The notes under the pieces are model-generated. The model saw only the letters and a list, made by a program, of their open reading frames with translations. It was not told where the DNA came from and did not search any database. The translations under genes and the position numbers were made by a program. From Anodontia alba (lineage: Eukaryota > Mollusca > Bivalvia > Lucinida > Lucinidae): DNA of 64,000 bases. Below, one piece after another: positions 1-11,350 of this stretch; the stretch's first letter is position 1; each line of letters opens with the position of its first letter. Where the stretch lies: positions 26,232,581 to 26,296,580 of the forward strand of contig OZ024828.1 of the NCBI GenBank assembly GCA_964016985.1. Reading direction: 5' to 3'.

Positions 1-149
1 ACGTTTATGCATATCCTTATAAAATACACACTTACATTTGGATATATAGTCAATTATTTGACTATAATTAATGGTATAATTTTACATTTTCCACACATAA
101 AAATACAGTGTACCAAACATGTAACATATCCTGTAGCAGTGTGAGCATT

Positions 150-424
150 CACTACGAATACACGCCTATTCAAATATATAGAAAATTTCACCTCCAAAAA
201 ATGAAAATTTTCAGATAAAAACTCTGATATTTTCATATTTCTGCTCAAAACGTATATGTAAGTACTCGTTAGAACCGCCTCGGCGAGGCGGTACTAACAA
301 GTACAACAATCTATGTTTTCGAGCAAAAATAAGAAAAATAATGCATCCTCTGTAAACCCCAGTTTTACTATATAAAAGTGGGGGTTCGAGGTGGTCAAAA
401 TTATATAGGCATGTTTCCGTGATG
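150..424 (+). mobile_element. Family 1 fold-back MITE
   Basis: The ends are CACTACGAATACACGCCTAT and ATAGGCATGTTTCCGTGATG, variants of the family inverted repeat. The central hairpin (about 245-320) pairs the two arms around CGCCTCGGCGAGGCG. No coding capacity. Confidence 0.85.
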
Positions 425-1642
425 TATTGCTCAATGATCCCATTTGTAACCAGGTGCTCCAGGTAAGCTTGCTTTCGTAGAGATAAATACCAGTGTATGT
501 TTTATCATTTTTATACGAATTTATAAGTTTGGAATCTCAATAGGTCTATAAAATATATGGATAAATAAGAACCAAGTTTAATTTTGTCATAGTAGAAAAA
601 GAAATTAAAAATGCATCTGCCTTCTTAAGTGCTGCCTGTAGTGTTTCCCACATCTACCCGTCGGTTCCACTTCTTTGGCTATATATACAATATATGCGCA
701 GGTAAATTGTGTGTTGAAATGCAGGCTTTAAATCCGTAAGGTACTGAGTGGAGGCTGCGTTTCTGCATTGTAAGTCAATCAGATGGCCGAATATATGGAC
801 ATATTAAATTGTAATGCTTACTAACATGAATATGCCAGGATATAGTAGTTCAGATAGTTAAATTTAAAACAGTTGTACTTCTTTGCTTGCTTAAAACTGC
901 TACACTGAGAGAGAAAAAATAGGGATTTTTGTCTCTTGGGTATCGTCCCCCCCCCCCTCCCTTGCCTCAGATGGCCATTTACCGTATAATGTGTAGAATA
1001 TGTACTTAAAATGCCTGCAAAAGGATTAACTGAGACACGGGGGGGGGGGGGGGAGGGTGTAGTACTTTATAAAAAATTTTCTATTTTTCCATGTTTTCAA
1101 GAGCAAATATTGACAGTTTTACCAAAATTTAGGGTTTAATTACATTTCATTTGGAAAAAGGTTGTTTACATAACAGTAATGATGGGTCAGTAGAGGTCCA
1201 CTGCAATAAAATTTTGCAATTTATTGAAACTTTATTTTCCATCATTTTGTAGGAAAATTTACATAGCTACGCTCGTATCGTCAGAGGTCCTTTAATAATT
1301 TGATATTTATTTCGTTATTTTCTTTCTATTTTGTTTATTTTACTATTCCTCTGTCTGCTATTTTTTTTTAACTTCATTCCAATTGTTTTTTCTGTCGGCC
1401 AATTACTCATTCTCCATCATATTTGCTTGTAAATTTATTTTTGTTCCTCTTTTTGGTTTGGTAAATCATGACGTAAGTTTATCACGCCTGACATATGAAC
1501 TCTTAAATATTTACTTCTCATTTCATGCAAGTTATATAATATATTTATTATATTTACAGCACAAAATGAATTGTTAGATGACAAAACGTCACGTGCTTGT
1601 CTGATTTTTAATGAATTATAATGAGGGAAATGATTCGTATTG
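425..1642. other. Intergenic, nothing recognised
   Basis: AT-rich DNA without a convincing ORF. A poly-C tract (947-957) and a poly-G tract (1039-1053) lie about 90 bp apart. Confidence 0.6.
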
Positions 1643-1933
1643 CATTACGAAAACATGCCTATTCAAATACATGTATATAGAAAATTTCACCTCCAAAAAC
1701 TGAATTTTTTCAGATAAAAAAACTCTGATATTTTTCAAATTTCTGGTCAAAACATAGACTGTGGGTACCCGTTAGAACCGCCTCTGCAAGGTGGTTCTAA
1801 CGAGTACCCACAATCTATGTTTTTGAACACTGAAAAGTAAGAAAAATAATGTATACCCCTGTAAACCCCAGTTTTACTATATAACAGTGGGGTTTAAGGG
1901 GGTCAAAATTATATAGGCACGTTTTTCCAGTGC
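1643..1933 (+). mobile_element. Family 1 fold-back MITE
   Basis: The left end is CATTACGAAAACATGCCTAT; the right end is eroded (GTTTTTCCAGTGC). The hairpin pairs ACCCGTTAGAACCGCCTC with GAGGC-type partners that carry mismatches. An extra ACATGTAT lies after the left end. Confidence 0.85.
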
Positions 1934-2093
1934 GTTGCTATTTAATAAAAACATAACTAAAGGAAGATACGTGGAACTGTAGCTTTGTATATTCAAACGT
2001 CGAATTTATTGTAAATTTGATTCCTGAAGAGCTTTTCAATCGTTTAGTGCCTAAAGTGAATTTTGCTGTCTGTGCTTTCGACATCTTTCAGAA

Positions 2094-2129
<36 letters not shown>

Positions 2130-2163
2130 TGCTTGGCGCTTTACACAGAAGAAGTAAATATGC

Positions 2164-2441
2164 CATCACGAAAATGTGGTTATATAATTTGGACCCATTT
2201 AAATCCCACTTTTATACAGTAAAACTGGGGTTTACAGGGGTATACATTTTTTTCTTATTTCTGCTCAAAAACAAAGGTTGTGGGTAGTCGTTAGAACCGC
2301 CTCATCGAGGCGGGTCTAACGACTACCCACAATCTATGTTTTGAACAGAAATATTGAAAATATCAGAATTTTTACCTGAAAATTTTCATTTGTTTGATGG
2401 TAAAATATTCAATGTATTTTAAAAGGCGTGTTTTCGTAATG
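2164..2441 (-). mobile_element. Family 1 fold-back MITE, reverse
   Basis: It begins CATCACGAAAATG and ends GGCGTGTTTTCGTAATG, so it reads as the reverse of most copies. The stem reads TAGTCGTTAGA where other copies have TACTCGTTAGA. The change is matched in the other arm. Confidence 0.85.
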
Positions 2442-2616
2442 CAAATTTTTATCATGATGTAATGTAAAATCATTTGTCGCAACTACCAATGCATAAGGTT
2501 TTCTTCTAGTAATTGATTTAAAAAAAAAAATCAAATATTTTCGCTTTTTCCCATAGTAAATATGAATGCAAATTATGCATAAATCTGTAGGGTAAGTAAC
2601 TTGGTGGCAGAATTTC

Positions 2617-4435
2617 AACAAGTTTCGCCCGTTCATTTTTTTTTTTTTTTTTTTTTTACAATATTGTTGTAAAGCATTAACAAGTCAAATTCAGGAAAGA
2701 AAAATAAAAAATAAAAAATATTGTCTTAGACCAAAATTCAGAAAAAAAGAACACTTTACTATAGAAATTGTATAGGTCAGGCCAATTTTTGGCCGTATAT
2801 TTAATTTCAGGGTAAATATTTGAAAACAAAACACAGACTGGAGCAGAAAAGACAAGTGGTTTCTGATAAGATATGGTTAATCAGAATAAAATATTTTCAC
2901 TTAAGATAAAACGCCAAGCAAAAATAAAAAACAAAACAAAAGAAAAACAAAACCGTCTTAAACGTCTTTCCGAGTGATGTCGAAAGTACAGTGAAGTAAA
3001 ATAGTGAAATTAGTATACATGTAGAAAAAATGCATTGAAATCGTATCGTATCACGATAATTTTTCTGATGATACGTGTATCGTATCGTGGGGCTAGTATC
3101 GGGATACCTGACGATACGCCCAAAAGTACAATTTCAAAGAAAATGATATCTTTTATAACAAATATCTAAAATGTTACTGATATACACTGATCACTTTTAT
3201 GACAAACAGGAGCGTCTTATACAGGCATTGTTACACAAGAATGAACTTTGGCGATGGTTTTGAATCTGTTTTCCAAGTTTATTGAATTTTCAAGCTGTGA
3301 CCTCGGACCCATCAATTGATGGGTCCGACCTGTGACTAATGCATGAAAATAGTATTGTGATTCGTATTGTATTGTGAAGCAAGTATCGCGATACGTGTCG
3401 TATCGTGAGGTGACTGTATCGTTACAGCCATAACGTTGAATATATCAAGTAAAGGTCACAATCACAGAACATAGTTTACCAATGACATCAAGAGCAATAA
3501 CAAACACAAATGACAGTCCGGCGCATGCCGCAAACCAAGAACAACAAAATGATCAGCCCCCTTTTAACCCCAACAAGGTGATGACAGTGCTAGACTTGCT
3601 TCACTTACAATACGAATCACAATACTACTTTCATGCATTAGTCACAGGTTGAAAATTCAATAAACTTGGAAAACAGATTCAAAACCATCGCCAAAGTTCA
3701 TTCTTGTGTAACAATGCCTGTATAAGATGCCCTATTTGTCATAAAAGTGATCAGTGTATATCAGTAACATTTAAGATATTTGTTATAAAAGATATCATTT
3801 TCTTTGGAAATTGTACTTTTGGGCGTATCGTCAGGTGTCGCGATACTAGCCCCACGATACGATACACGTATCGTCAGAAAAAGTATCGTGATACGATACG
3901 ATTTCAATGCATCTTTTCTACATGTATACTAATTTCACTACTTTACTTCACTGTACTTTCGACATCACTCGGAAAGACGTTTAAGACGTTTTTTTTTTTT
4001 TGTTTTTTTTTTTTTGTTGTTGTTTTTTTATTTATTTATTTTGCTTGGCGTTTTATCTTAATTGAAAATATTTTATTCTGATTAACCATATCTTATCAGA
4101 AACCACTTGTCTTTTCTGCTTCAGTCTGTGTTTTGTTTTCAAATATTTACCCTGAAATTAAATATACGGCCAAAAATTGGCCTGACCTATACAATTTCTA
4201 TAGTAAAGTGTTCTTTTTTTCTGAATTTTGGTAATTAAATATACGGCCAAAAATTGGTCTGACCTATATAATTTCTATAGCAAAGTGTTTTTGTTTTTTT
4301 GTTTTTTTGTTTTTTTCTGAATTTTGGTCTAAGACAATATTTTTTACTTTTCTTTCCTGAATTTGACTTATTAATGCTTTACAACAATATTGTAAAAAAA
4401 AATCAGAAAAAAAATGAACGGGCGGAACTTGTTGA
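2617..4435. repeat. Large palindrome, about 0.8-kb arms
   Basis: The left arm (2617-3385) and right arm (3595-4435) are inverted copies over most of their length. Landmarks are CGCCCGTTCATTTT / AAAATGAACGGGCG, AGTGGTTTCTGATAAGATAT / ATATCTTATCAGAAACCACT, and ATCGTATCACGAT clusters. The spacer is about 210 bp. The left arm has an extra GACCCATCAATTGATGGGTC hairpin (about 3306-3325). The right arm has a short internal duplication (4147-4210 and 4231-4280). No coding capacity. Confidence 0.88.
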
Positions 4436-4482
4436 CTAAGTCTAGACTGCCAGCCATCCAGCAGTTTTTAGACACATTAAGA

Positions 4483-4761
4483 CATTACGAAAACATGCTT
4501 ATTCAAATATACTGAAATTTTTTCCACCAAAAAATGAAAATTTTCAGATAAAAAAATTCCTGATATTTATACATTTCTGCACAAAACATAGATTGTGGGT
4601 ACTCGTTAGAACCGCCTCGCCGAGGCGGTTCTAACAAGTACCCACAATCTATGTTTTGAGCAGAAATAAGAAAAATAATATATACCCCTGTAAACCCCAG
4701 TTTTACTATATAAAAGTAGGGTTTATAGGGGTCACAATTATATAGGCATGTTTTCGTGATG
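4483..4761 (+). mobile_element. Family 1 fold-back MITE (reference copy)
   Basis: It is 279 bp with inverted ends CATTACGAAAACATGC and GCATGTTTTCGTGATG. The central hairpin runs from about 4580 to 4662 with a near-perfect stem; its tip is CGCCTCGCCGAGGCG. The right half carries CCCCAGTTTTACTATATAA and a TAAAAGTAGGGTTTATAGGG partner. It has no ORF and no consistent target duplication, so the parent superfamily is not assigned. Confidence 0.9.
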
Positions 4762-4894
4762 AGTAGTCATTTGGACATGTTCCTATTTTAGGACAAGTAT
4801 GGTTAAGATTTAAGGTGTCCGAAGTTAAGGTGTCCGATACAAAGGTGTCCAAAATTAAAATGTCCGAAATTAAAATGTCCGAATATGTTGGCCA

Positions 4895-5100
4895 AATATG
4901 GTAATAGACGGCACCAAGGACAGTTGTCTACGGAATAAAACGGTTGACGGAATAAAACGTCTGTTGATTTCGTTTGTTATCAGAAGTCATGACTGACACC
5001 ATTAAATCTGTTGAAAACAGTAGGTGTCCATTTAGATGCTATGTAATCCTTAATTTCCATATTTGATGACATTTTCTTTAATTGATCAGAAAAATATGGA
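4895..5100 (+). repeat. Left copy of a diverged direct repeat
   Basis: It shares ATATGGTAATAGACG, ACCAAGGACAGTTGT, TTTGTTATCA and TTAATTTCCATATTTGA-type blocks, in order, with 5675-5880. The preceding 100 bp is full of AAGGTGTCCGAA-like repeats. Confidence 0.7.
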
Positions 5101-5222
5101 GATTGATACAATGTATTTTGGAAAGACGTAGCATGGCAAAATGGAATCCAACACATTTAAGCTTCGTATTCCTCCAATCCAAAGGCGCTTGAACGATACA
5201 CATGGATACCCCGTTGAAACTA

Positions 5223-5471
5223 CGAGGGTCATCCAATAGGGTTTGCTGGCATATGAACACTACACTGTGAGAGAAAATTATCACCATGGTGAATAAGCTA
5301 TATATCTATTATCTAACCACTTTATTAAGTTCCCATTACAACTATTTTGGCTATGGATCAAATCGAAGACAAACTAATAAGCCTGTGGCCTGGCGTGCAT
5401 GCAGATGACGATAACCTAACCTTTCTGGACATTTTATGTGTTCCGTTCAGCTATTTATTGGATGACCCTCG
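5223..5471. mobile_element. Mariner-type MITE
   Basis: TA dinucleotides flank a 249-bp element with inverted ends CGAGGGTCATCCAATA and TATTGGATGACCCTCG. The end sequence resembles the CGAGGGTGAGTCAATAAG end of the mariner at 46682. It has no transposase. Confidence 0.75.
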
Positions 5472-5501
5472 TATTCGGATAAAACAGGCATGAGCAAACA
5501 G

Positions 5502-5567
5502 TGTAGACCCATATCAGACGCCGCAGCACGCGGCGTCTGATCTGGGTATATACTGTTTGCCACTCAG
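5502..5567. repeat. GCAAACAGTG hairpin
   Basis: The outer arms GCAAACAGTGTAGACCCATA and TGGGTATATACTGTTTGCC enclose the perfect stem CAGACGCCGC/GCGGCGTCTG. It is one of about 20 such hairpins in the window. Others not already inside a listed MITE are at 12934, 14325, 16599, 28694, 31498, 36459, 38699, 38997, 51327 and 62846. Confidence 0.8.
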
Positions 5568-5674
5568 CAACCATTTTATAGACATATCAAATTGACGTGT
5601 TCAAATTTGACGTTTCCAAATGTTTAGACTAAAATATGGTTAAGAGTTAAGCTGTCCAAATATTAAGGCTAAAT

Positions 5675-5880
5675 ATGGTAATAGACGTCACCAAGGACAG
5701 TTGTTTGGTTAGATATAAGGGCTGACGCAAAAAAAAAAGTTGTTGACTACATTTGTTATCAAAACAAACCATGATTGACACCAATAAATCTCTTTAAACC
5801 AGTAAGTGTCCAGCTAGATGATATATTATTCCTGATTTGCATATTTGACGACACCTTTTTTCAATGAGCAGAAGAATATT
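5675..5880 (+). repeat. Right copy of the direct repeat at 4895
   Basis: It has the same block order as 4895-5100, at roughly 75-80% identity by eye. The mariner-type MITE (5223-5471) and a GCAAACAGTG hairpin (5502-5567) lie between the copies. Confidence 0.7.
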
Positions 5881-6174
5881 AAGCATGCTACCATTTGGCT
5901 CGTGTCATACGAAAAGGTGCCCAAAGAATATGCAAACATCGATGGCTCAGATCAGCATTCGTATCTGCAAGATCTCAAAAAAGGACAGAGAAAAGTCCAG
6001 GGAGTGCCACAATCACAAACCGCAGCCCTTCCCAGACACCAAGAGGAAGAGGAAACCGACAAAACCAAACAAGCACAAATCGAACAAACGTACGAAAAGC
6101 ACTATGATTAGCTCTCTCTTCCCCAAGCGACTTTGTTGTACCGTACACGTTGGTGCTAGAGCATTTACATTGAT
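5881..6174 (+). other. Short open frames, no gene assigned
   Basis: Three overlapping plus-strand frames of 70-121 codons are open here, and the base composition is less AT-rich than around it. No domain is seen, and the frames start in repeat 5675-5880 and run into a MITE. Probably chance. Confidence 0.4.
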
Positions 6175-6452
6175 CATCACGAAAACATGCTTATATAATG
6201 ATGACCTCTTAAACCCCAATTTTATATAGTAAAACTGGGGTTTACCGGGGTATACATTATTTTTCTTATTTCTGCTCAAAACATAGATTGTAGATTCTCG
6301 TTAGAACCGCCTCGCCGAGGCGGTTCTAACCAGTACCCACAATCTATGTTTTGAGCAGAAGTATGAAAAAATATCAGAATTTTTATCTTAAATTTTTCAT
6401 TTTTTGGTGGAAAAAAATTTCAGTATATTTGAAAAAGCGTGTTTGCGTAATG
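6175..6452 (-). mobile_element. Family 1 fold-back MITE, reverse
   Basis: It begins CATCACGAAAACATGC and ends GCGTGTTTGCGTAATG. The hairpin is at about 6276-6358 and is intact apart from a few arm differences. Confidence 0.88.
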
Positions 6453-6920
6453 CTCTGGACACCACAAGCACTAATCAGGCTGCGCAGCTGTACTGGTAGA
6501 TCTGGACTTCGATGTTCGCGCATGCTCCGAAGGCACCTTTTAACATGTCGCAGTCTATATTATGGCTTTGAAATTTAACTCTTACTACAAAAAGTAATAT
6601 TGAAGTAGAGGAAATTCTAATGCTTTTTAATTATCATTACTCAGAGAAAATAAGACTTGGCATTTCATGTGAATCGATTCACATGAAATGTCAAGCCTTA
6701 TGCTCTCTGACAAATACGTAAAAATATCAAAATGTCGTCTGTTGCGATTGTGACTAGCACTTTAAAGGTTAATTTTAAATTATAATTCCAAGTTTGTTTT
6801 TTTTTTTTTTTTTTTTTTTTTTTTGTTTTTTTTTTTGTTTTTGTTTTTGTTTTTGTTTTTTTGTTTTGTTTTTTTTTTAACTCTATATTTGCATTTGTGA
6901 ACAAGGTCAGACACATTTCA

Positions 6921-7195
6921 CATTACGAAAACACGCTTATTCAAATATATAGAAAATTTCACTTCCAAAAACTGAAAATTTTCAGATAAAAAGCTCTGAT
7001 ATTTTTCGTATTTCTGTTCAAAACATAGATTGTGGGTACTCGTTAGAACCGCCTCGGCGAGGCGGTTCTAACGAGTATCCGTAATCTGTTTTTGAGCAAA
7101 AATAAGGAAGATAATGTTACCCCTGTAAACCCCAGTTTTACTACATAAAAGTGGGGGTCAAGGGGTCAAAATTATATAGGTATGTTTTCGTGATG
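6921..7195 (+). mobile_element. Family 1 fold-back MITE
   Basis: It begins CATTACGAAAACACGC and ends TATGTTTTCGTGATG. The stem tip CGCCTCGGCGAGGCG is perfect. It lies just after a 90-bp T/G tract (6796-6880). Confidence 0.88.
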
Positions 7196-7728
7196 ACAAA
7201 TGAAGCATTTGTTATTGTCAATCTATTCAGGCCTGTCATTATTCAGCAGAAGAAAGATGCATTCTTTATGAATAAACGTTCATTCAGACGAGTATAATGG
7301 ATTAGAGATAGGATACTTAAGCTTACAAGAATGATCTAAACGAAACAGATTTTTTAATCATCGGAACGCGACGGTGGCTCGGTCCTCAGACTAAATTGCT
7401 GCTCCCTCCCTAATATCTTTCAGATGATTGGCGCCTGATTAATAAGTGTTTGTGATCGAGTCCATTGTGGTCCTGTTTGTGGTTTCTTGTGTTTTGGCTT
7501 CATATCGCTATTTAGCCCTTTGCTCTGTTTCGTCACATTAATTGGAATTATATGTGTTTCACTGTGACGTTTCATAGACAAGGTAGAGTCCCCTTTGCGG
7601 ACTGAACATATATTTGTAATTTAGCGCTGCTTCAGAATTAAGGGTGAGATTTCGTGCAAGTAAAATGGTTTAAGCCCCAAACAGTTTTTAATGACCGTTT
7701 TACAGACCATTTCTACTGACCGTTACTT

Positions 7729-8206
7729 CATTACGAAAACAAGCCTATTCAAATATATAGAAAATTTGCCCTCCAAAAACTGAAAATTTTGAGATAAAGA
7801 ACTCTGACATTTTTCATATTTCTGCTCAAAACATAGATTGTGGTACATGTACGCGTTAGAACCGCCTTGCCGAGGCGGATCTAACGTGTACTTACAATCT
7901 ATGTTTTTGAGCACAAATAAAAAATATAATGTATATATGTACCTCTGTAAACCCCAGTTTTACTACACAAAAATGGGGTTTAAGGGGGTTAAGTCTTAGT
8001 TATACCATGGTTCGTGTGCATGTACGATGCGATAATGCACGAGCGTGAGCGAGTGCATTATCGCACGTACATGCGCAGAACCATGGTATAACTGATTTAT
8101 CACATTTGCATGCATGTAGACCATCTACATCGCGAGATATTTCATGCTGAGTGTTGGGAATTTAAGCCACTATGTGATAAAATTATATAGGCATGTTTTC
8201 GTGATG
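7729..8206 (+). mobile_element. Family 1 fold-back MITE carrying a nested hairpin element
   Basis: The ends are typical (CATTACGAAAACAAGC and GCATGTTTTCGTGATG), but the copy is about 200 bp too long. The extra DNA (about 7997-8178) interrupts the usual GGGGGTCAAAATTATATAGG block. Confidence 0.88.
7997..8178. mobile_element. Hairpin element nested in a family 1 MITE
   Basis: The arms AGTTATACCATGGTTC and GAACCATGGTATAACT surround CGATAATGCACGAGCG and its partner. A non-palindromic 3' part follows (TTTATCACATTTGCATGC onward). It has no ORF and no second copy in the window. Confidence 0.6.
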
Positions 8207-8339
8207 CTCTGTGGCGTTTGTTTGCCATTGCTTGTTCCTCACCTATTCTTCTTCTGTTACCTTTGTGAGGATGTGCTTCTTGAGCGTGGCTTTTCCTGAG
8301 CTCACTCATACTGTCACTTTTAGGAGAAACGTATATCTA

Positions 8340-8420
8340 TTTAAACAAGTTACCTGATTGGACTACATTTAAACATGTTACCTGATTGGAGTATATTTAA
8401 ACATGTTACCTGATTGGACT
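8340..8420 (+). repeat. 28-bp repeat, three copies
   Basis: TTTAAACATGTTACCTGATT GGACTACA-like units start at 8340, 8368 and 8396. The SINE begins right after the third. Confidence 0.85.
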
Positions 8421-8731
8421 GGGCCGGCCTCGGTGGCTCAGTTGGATGCGCCGTCCGACTGGAGACCAGGAGGTCGCGGGTTCAACCCCCGCCGAGATCG
8501 GCAACATTCTTTCGTGGAGATTGATCATGAAATATTTTCTACGGTCATTCTCTCCCTTCCGCTGATTCAACTGATTCAAGAAGGGCAGTTTCTGGCGAAA
8601 GAATGTGCACAATACTGGTTAACCGCTTAGAGGACTACGCCTACCCAGTAAACGTGTGGTTAGGTAAACTGACCGCGCTCGACATAACCCCATTGGGTTG
8701 ACTGGGCCGTAAAACCTCAACACAAACAAAC
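8421..8731 (+). mobile_element. tRNA-headed SINE, copy 1
   Basis: The tRNA-like head has an A box (TGGCTCAGTTGG, 8434-8445) and a B box (GGTTCAACCCC, 8479-8489). The body runs to a tail of ACAAACAAACA. It is about 310 bp long and matches the minus-strand copy at 63436-63735 over its full length. It is inserted at the end of the third unit of a 28-bp tandem repeat. No clear target duplication is seen. Confidence 0.85.
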
Positions 8732-9383
8732 ATGTAGAAACCACGTGGATCTATTTATTGTTGCTGTTTGGAAAAAAGTATTAAATGCGATATGACTAAT
8801 GTTTACTTTCTCTATCAAATAAATGGTGTATATGTAGGGATCGGATGCATAATTACTTTTTGATAGATTTCCATTATAGCAGTTGGCCCAGACCTGACCT
8901 TCACTGTTTTTTTTTTTACTTCTTCCAAATTTAGTCTCAAAGGTTAGCATACCAGATCTGCATGTTTACAATTACAATTAAACAATTTAAATTTTAAATG
9001 TATGATTAATGGGTTAATGTGTATAAAGATTTAAGCATGTCACAACAGACAGCATGCATACATCAAGTCCAAAATTAACTACAAGTTATTGAACCTCACT
9101 TAGTGTGATGCAATTCATTTTTAAGCTTATACGTGTCGGGAATACAAGCCACGACATTCCAAAATCTGCCATAGAGGACTGTGTGGGCATCGAAGGCCCA
9201 CTGAGATGTCTTCAGGGTATATGTGGACAACGAACACCTAGAGCGTACCCACGCAATCTGATTAGAGTCCGCTTACAGAATCATAGAATATTAACTTTTA
9301 TAGATCGAAAAAAAAAATCAAATCCCCCGATTCAAGTGTTCGAATGCACAGACTGATTTGAACATAAAGACAGAACTGTACAG

Positions 9384-9712
9384 AACTGTAAAAAAAAATC
9401 CCGTAGATTTTACGGTAAATACTAGCAAGTGGCTGCCAGCGCCTTTACCGTAAATGTTTTTTACGGGGGTCGGAAGAACTTTCGCAGGAATTTCCTCGTA
9501 GGATGGGGTTAAGAAGTGTAGGCTAAGATGTGTAAGGCGCGGTAGCCCACATCCCAAATATGTTCTATACGTTACCTACCTTGCTCTACACTGCCCTACC
9601 ATGCGTATTTATTACTGTAAATAATCTACAGGTGCTCGTAAAATTTACGGTATATGTACTGGCAGCCAGTTGCTAGTATTTACCGTCAAATCTACGGGAT
9701 CTTTTTACAGTT
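9384..9712. mobile_element. Fold-back MITE with AACTGTAAAAA ends (family 7)
   Basis: The inverted ends are about 45 bp long: AACTGTAAAAAAAAATCCCG and the reverse of GGGATCTTTTTACAGTTT. They continue through GTAGATTTTACGGTAAATAC and CTAGCAA. The unpaired middle carries no ORF. Confidence 0.82.
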
Positions 9713-9970
9713 TAGAATTTGCACCAGTGACACTTTTTCGCATGGCGCAGGTCATACTGGTCACACCAAGCAAATAACTGACTGATGTGAAGAAGCTAAG
9801 ACCCTGATCAGTCTGTGCTTCCACGCAGTTTCATCAGGACCATAAATGTCCGTTTACAGAATAAATGAAGAGTTGCCCCTATTTTGAAAGAAACGGATTC
9901 TTACTTGTAAGAGCAGCTCCTATGGGAAAGAAGAAAAATGTTTATAGTTGATATCTCTTTATTGCAAATA

Positions 9971-10284
9971 CAGTTGACTCTCGCTATCTCGAACTTGCTT
10001 ATCTCGAATTACCGCTTATCTCGAAGTGAAAATTTGTTCCCTGCTTAAACATGAAAATCTAACAACATGTAAAAAATATTGTGGAAAAGAGGAGCATATT
10101 CTCCTCTTTTCCACAATATTTTCAATATATCTCTAACTTCAAGAGTCCAATAACACAAATATTTGTTAAGTGTAGTTAATCGAATTAGATTTTACTCAAT
10201 TCTGCAAATCTGATATGTCGAAGTACAGATATCTCGAAGTATTTCAGAGAGTCCCTTGGAATTCGAGATAACGAGAGTCAACTG
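9971..10284. mobile_element. pogo/Tigger-like MITE (family 4)
   Basis: TA flanks both sides. The inverted ends are CAGTTGACTCTCGCTATCTC and the reverse of GAGATAACGAGAGTCAACTG. An internal perfect hairpin GAAAAGAGGAGCATATTCTC sits at about 10080-10125. TA targets and CAG-type ends fit the pogo/Tigger group; no transposase is present. Confidence 0.75.
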
Positions 10285-10731
10285 TAATATTATTTTTCTT
10301 ACGCATGTTACGCATATTCGTAATATGCGTAATGAGTGCTACGATTATCTCGTAGTTGTGATGTTCGAATATTGATTGTAAATACAGTATGAGGATCAAC
10401 ACAGTGGTCTTAATCCATGCATTTCTTGTGTGTTCAATGACATCTTTCTGAAACATATGATCTGTAGTGCAAGAAAAACTGCGTACGGCCGAGCGGCGAA
10501 GACCAAGACCAGAGCAGGCAACTGTCCAGGGCTATTTAGAGCTTCAGCTGTGCACCTATGCTAATGTTCAGAGTCTCAGCTAGATGTATTTGTGGATTTA
10601 AATGATCAGTCTCAGTTGTCCGTCTATGCAAGTGTTCGAAGCTTCAAGTTTTGTTCAGAGCCTCAGCTGGTCGCCTATACAAATGTTGAGCCTTAACGTT
10701 TTGCCTATACAAATGTTCAGAGCTCAGTTAA

Positions 10732-11085
10732 AGGCCCCATATTCCTCAAACATAGACATTTTTTTTTTATCCAAGAAAGGTTTAATAACGATATATGGTA
10801 TTAATACGATCATAAAATGTGGCATCTGATAGCCTGTAAAATTTTAGTTGGACTCTCGTTTCTTTAACTGGATCAAAAATAAAATGATTTTTAATCGTAC
10901 CACTGAATTAATGTTGGCAATATTAATTCAGAGATACGATAAAAACTCATTTCATTTCATGAGAGACTAACTGAATTTTTACAGGCTGTCAGGTGCCACA
11001 TTTTATGATTGCATTAATACTATATATCAATTTATCAAACCTTCCTTGGATAATAAAATGTCTATTTTTGAGGAATATGGAACCT
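10732..11085. mobile_element. Family 8 MITE, TTAA-flanked, in the minisatellite region
   Basis: TTAA flanks both sides. The ends are AGGCCCCATATTCCTC and GAGGAATATGGAACCT. The arms continue with AAAATGTCTATTTTTGAGG-type and GTGGCATCTGA-type blocks. It separates two stretches of TATACAAATGTTCAGAGCC repeats. Confidence 0.75.
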
Positions 11086-11350
11086 TTAATGGTCAGAGCC
11101 TCCGTTTTTCCACCTATGCAAATTTTCATATCCTCAGCTACATGCCTATACAAATGTTTAAAGCGGCAGTTGTCCTCCTATACAAATCTTTGAGCATCAG
11201 CTATATGTCTGTACAAATGTTTAGAGTTTCATCTATTCGCCTATACAGATGTTTAGAGCCTCAGTTAACGTTCAGTGCCTCAGCTATCTTCTTACAAAAA
11301 TGTTCAGAACCTCAGCTATCTATTTATATAAATGTTGAGCCTTAACTCTC

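Noticed and set aside
54..248. Frames with SENFHFLEVKFSIYLNRRVFV-like text at many places
   Set aside because: All are translations of the family 1 MITE end; no independent gene.
8421..8500. tRNA gene
   Set aside because: The A and B boxes belong to a SINE head: the homology continues 230 bp further, the 3' part of the cloverleaf is not conserved, and a second full copy exists at 63436.
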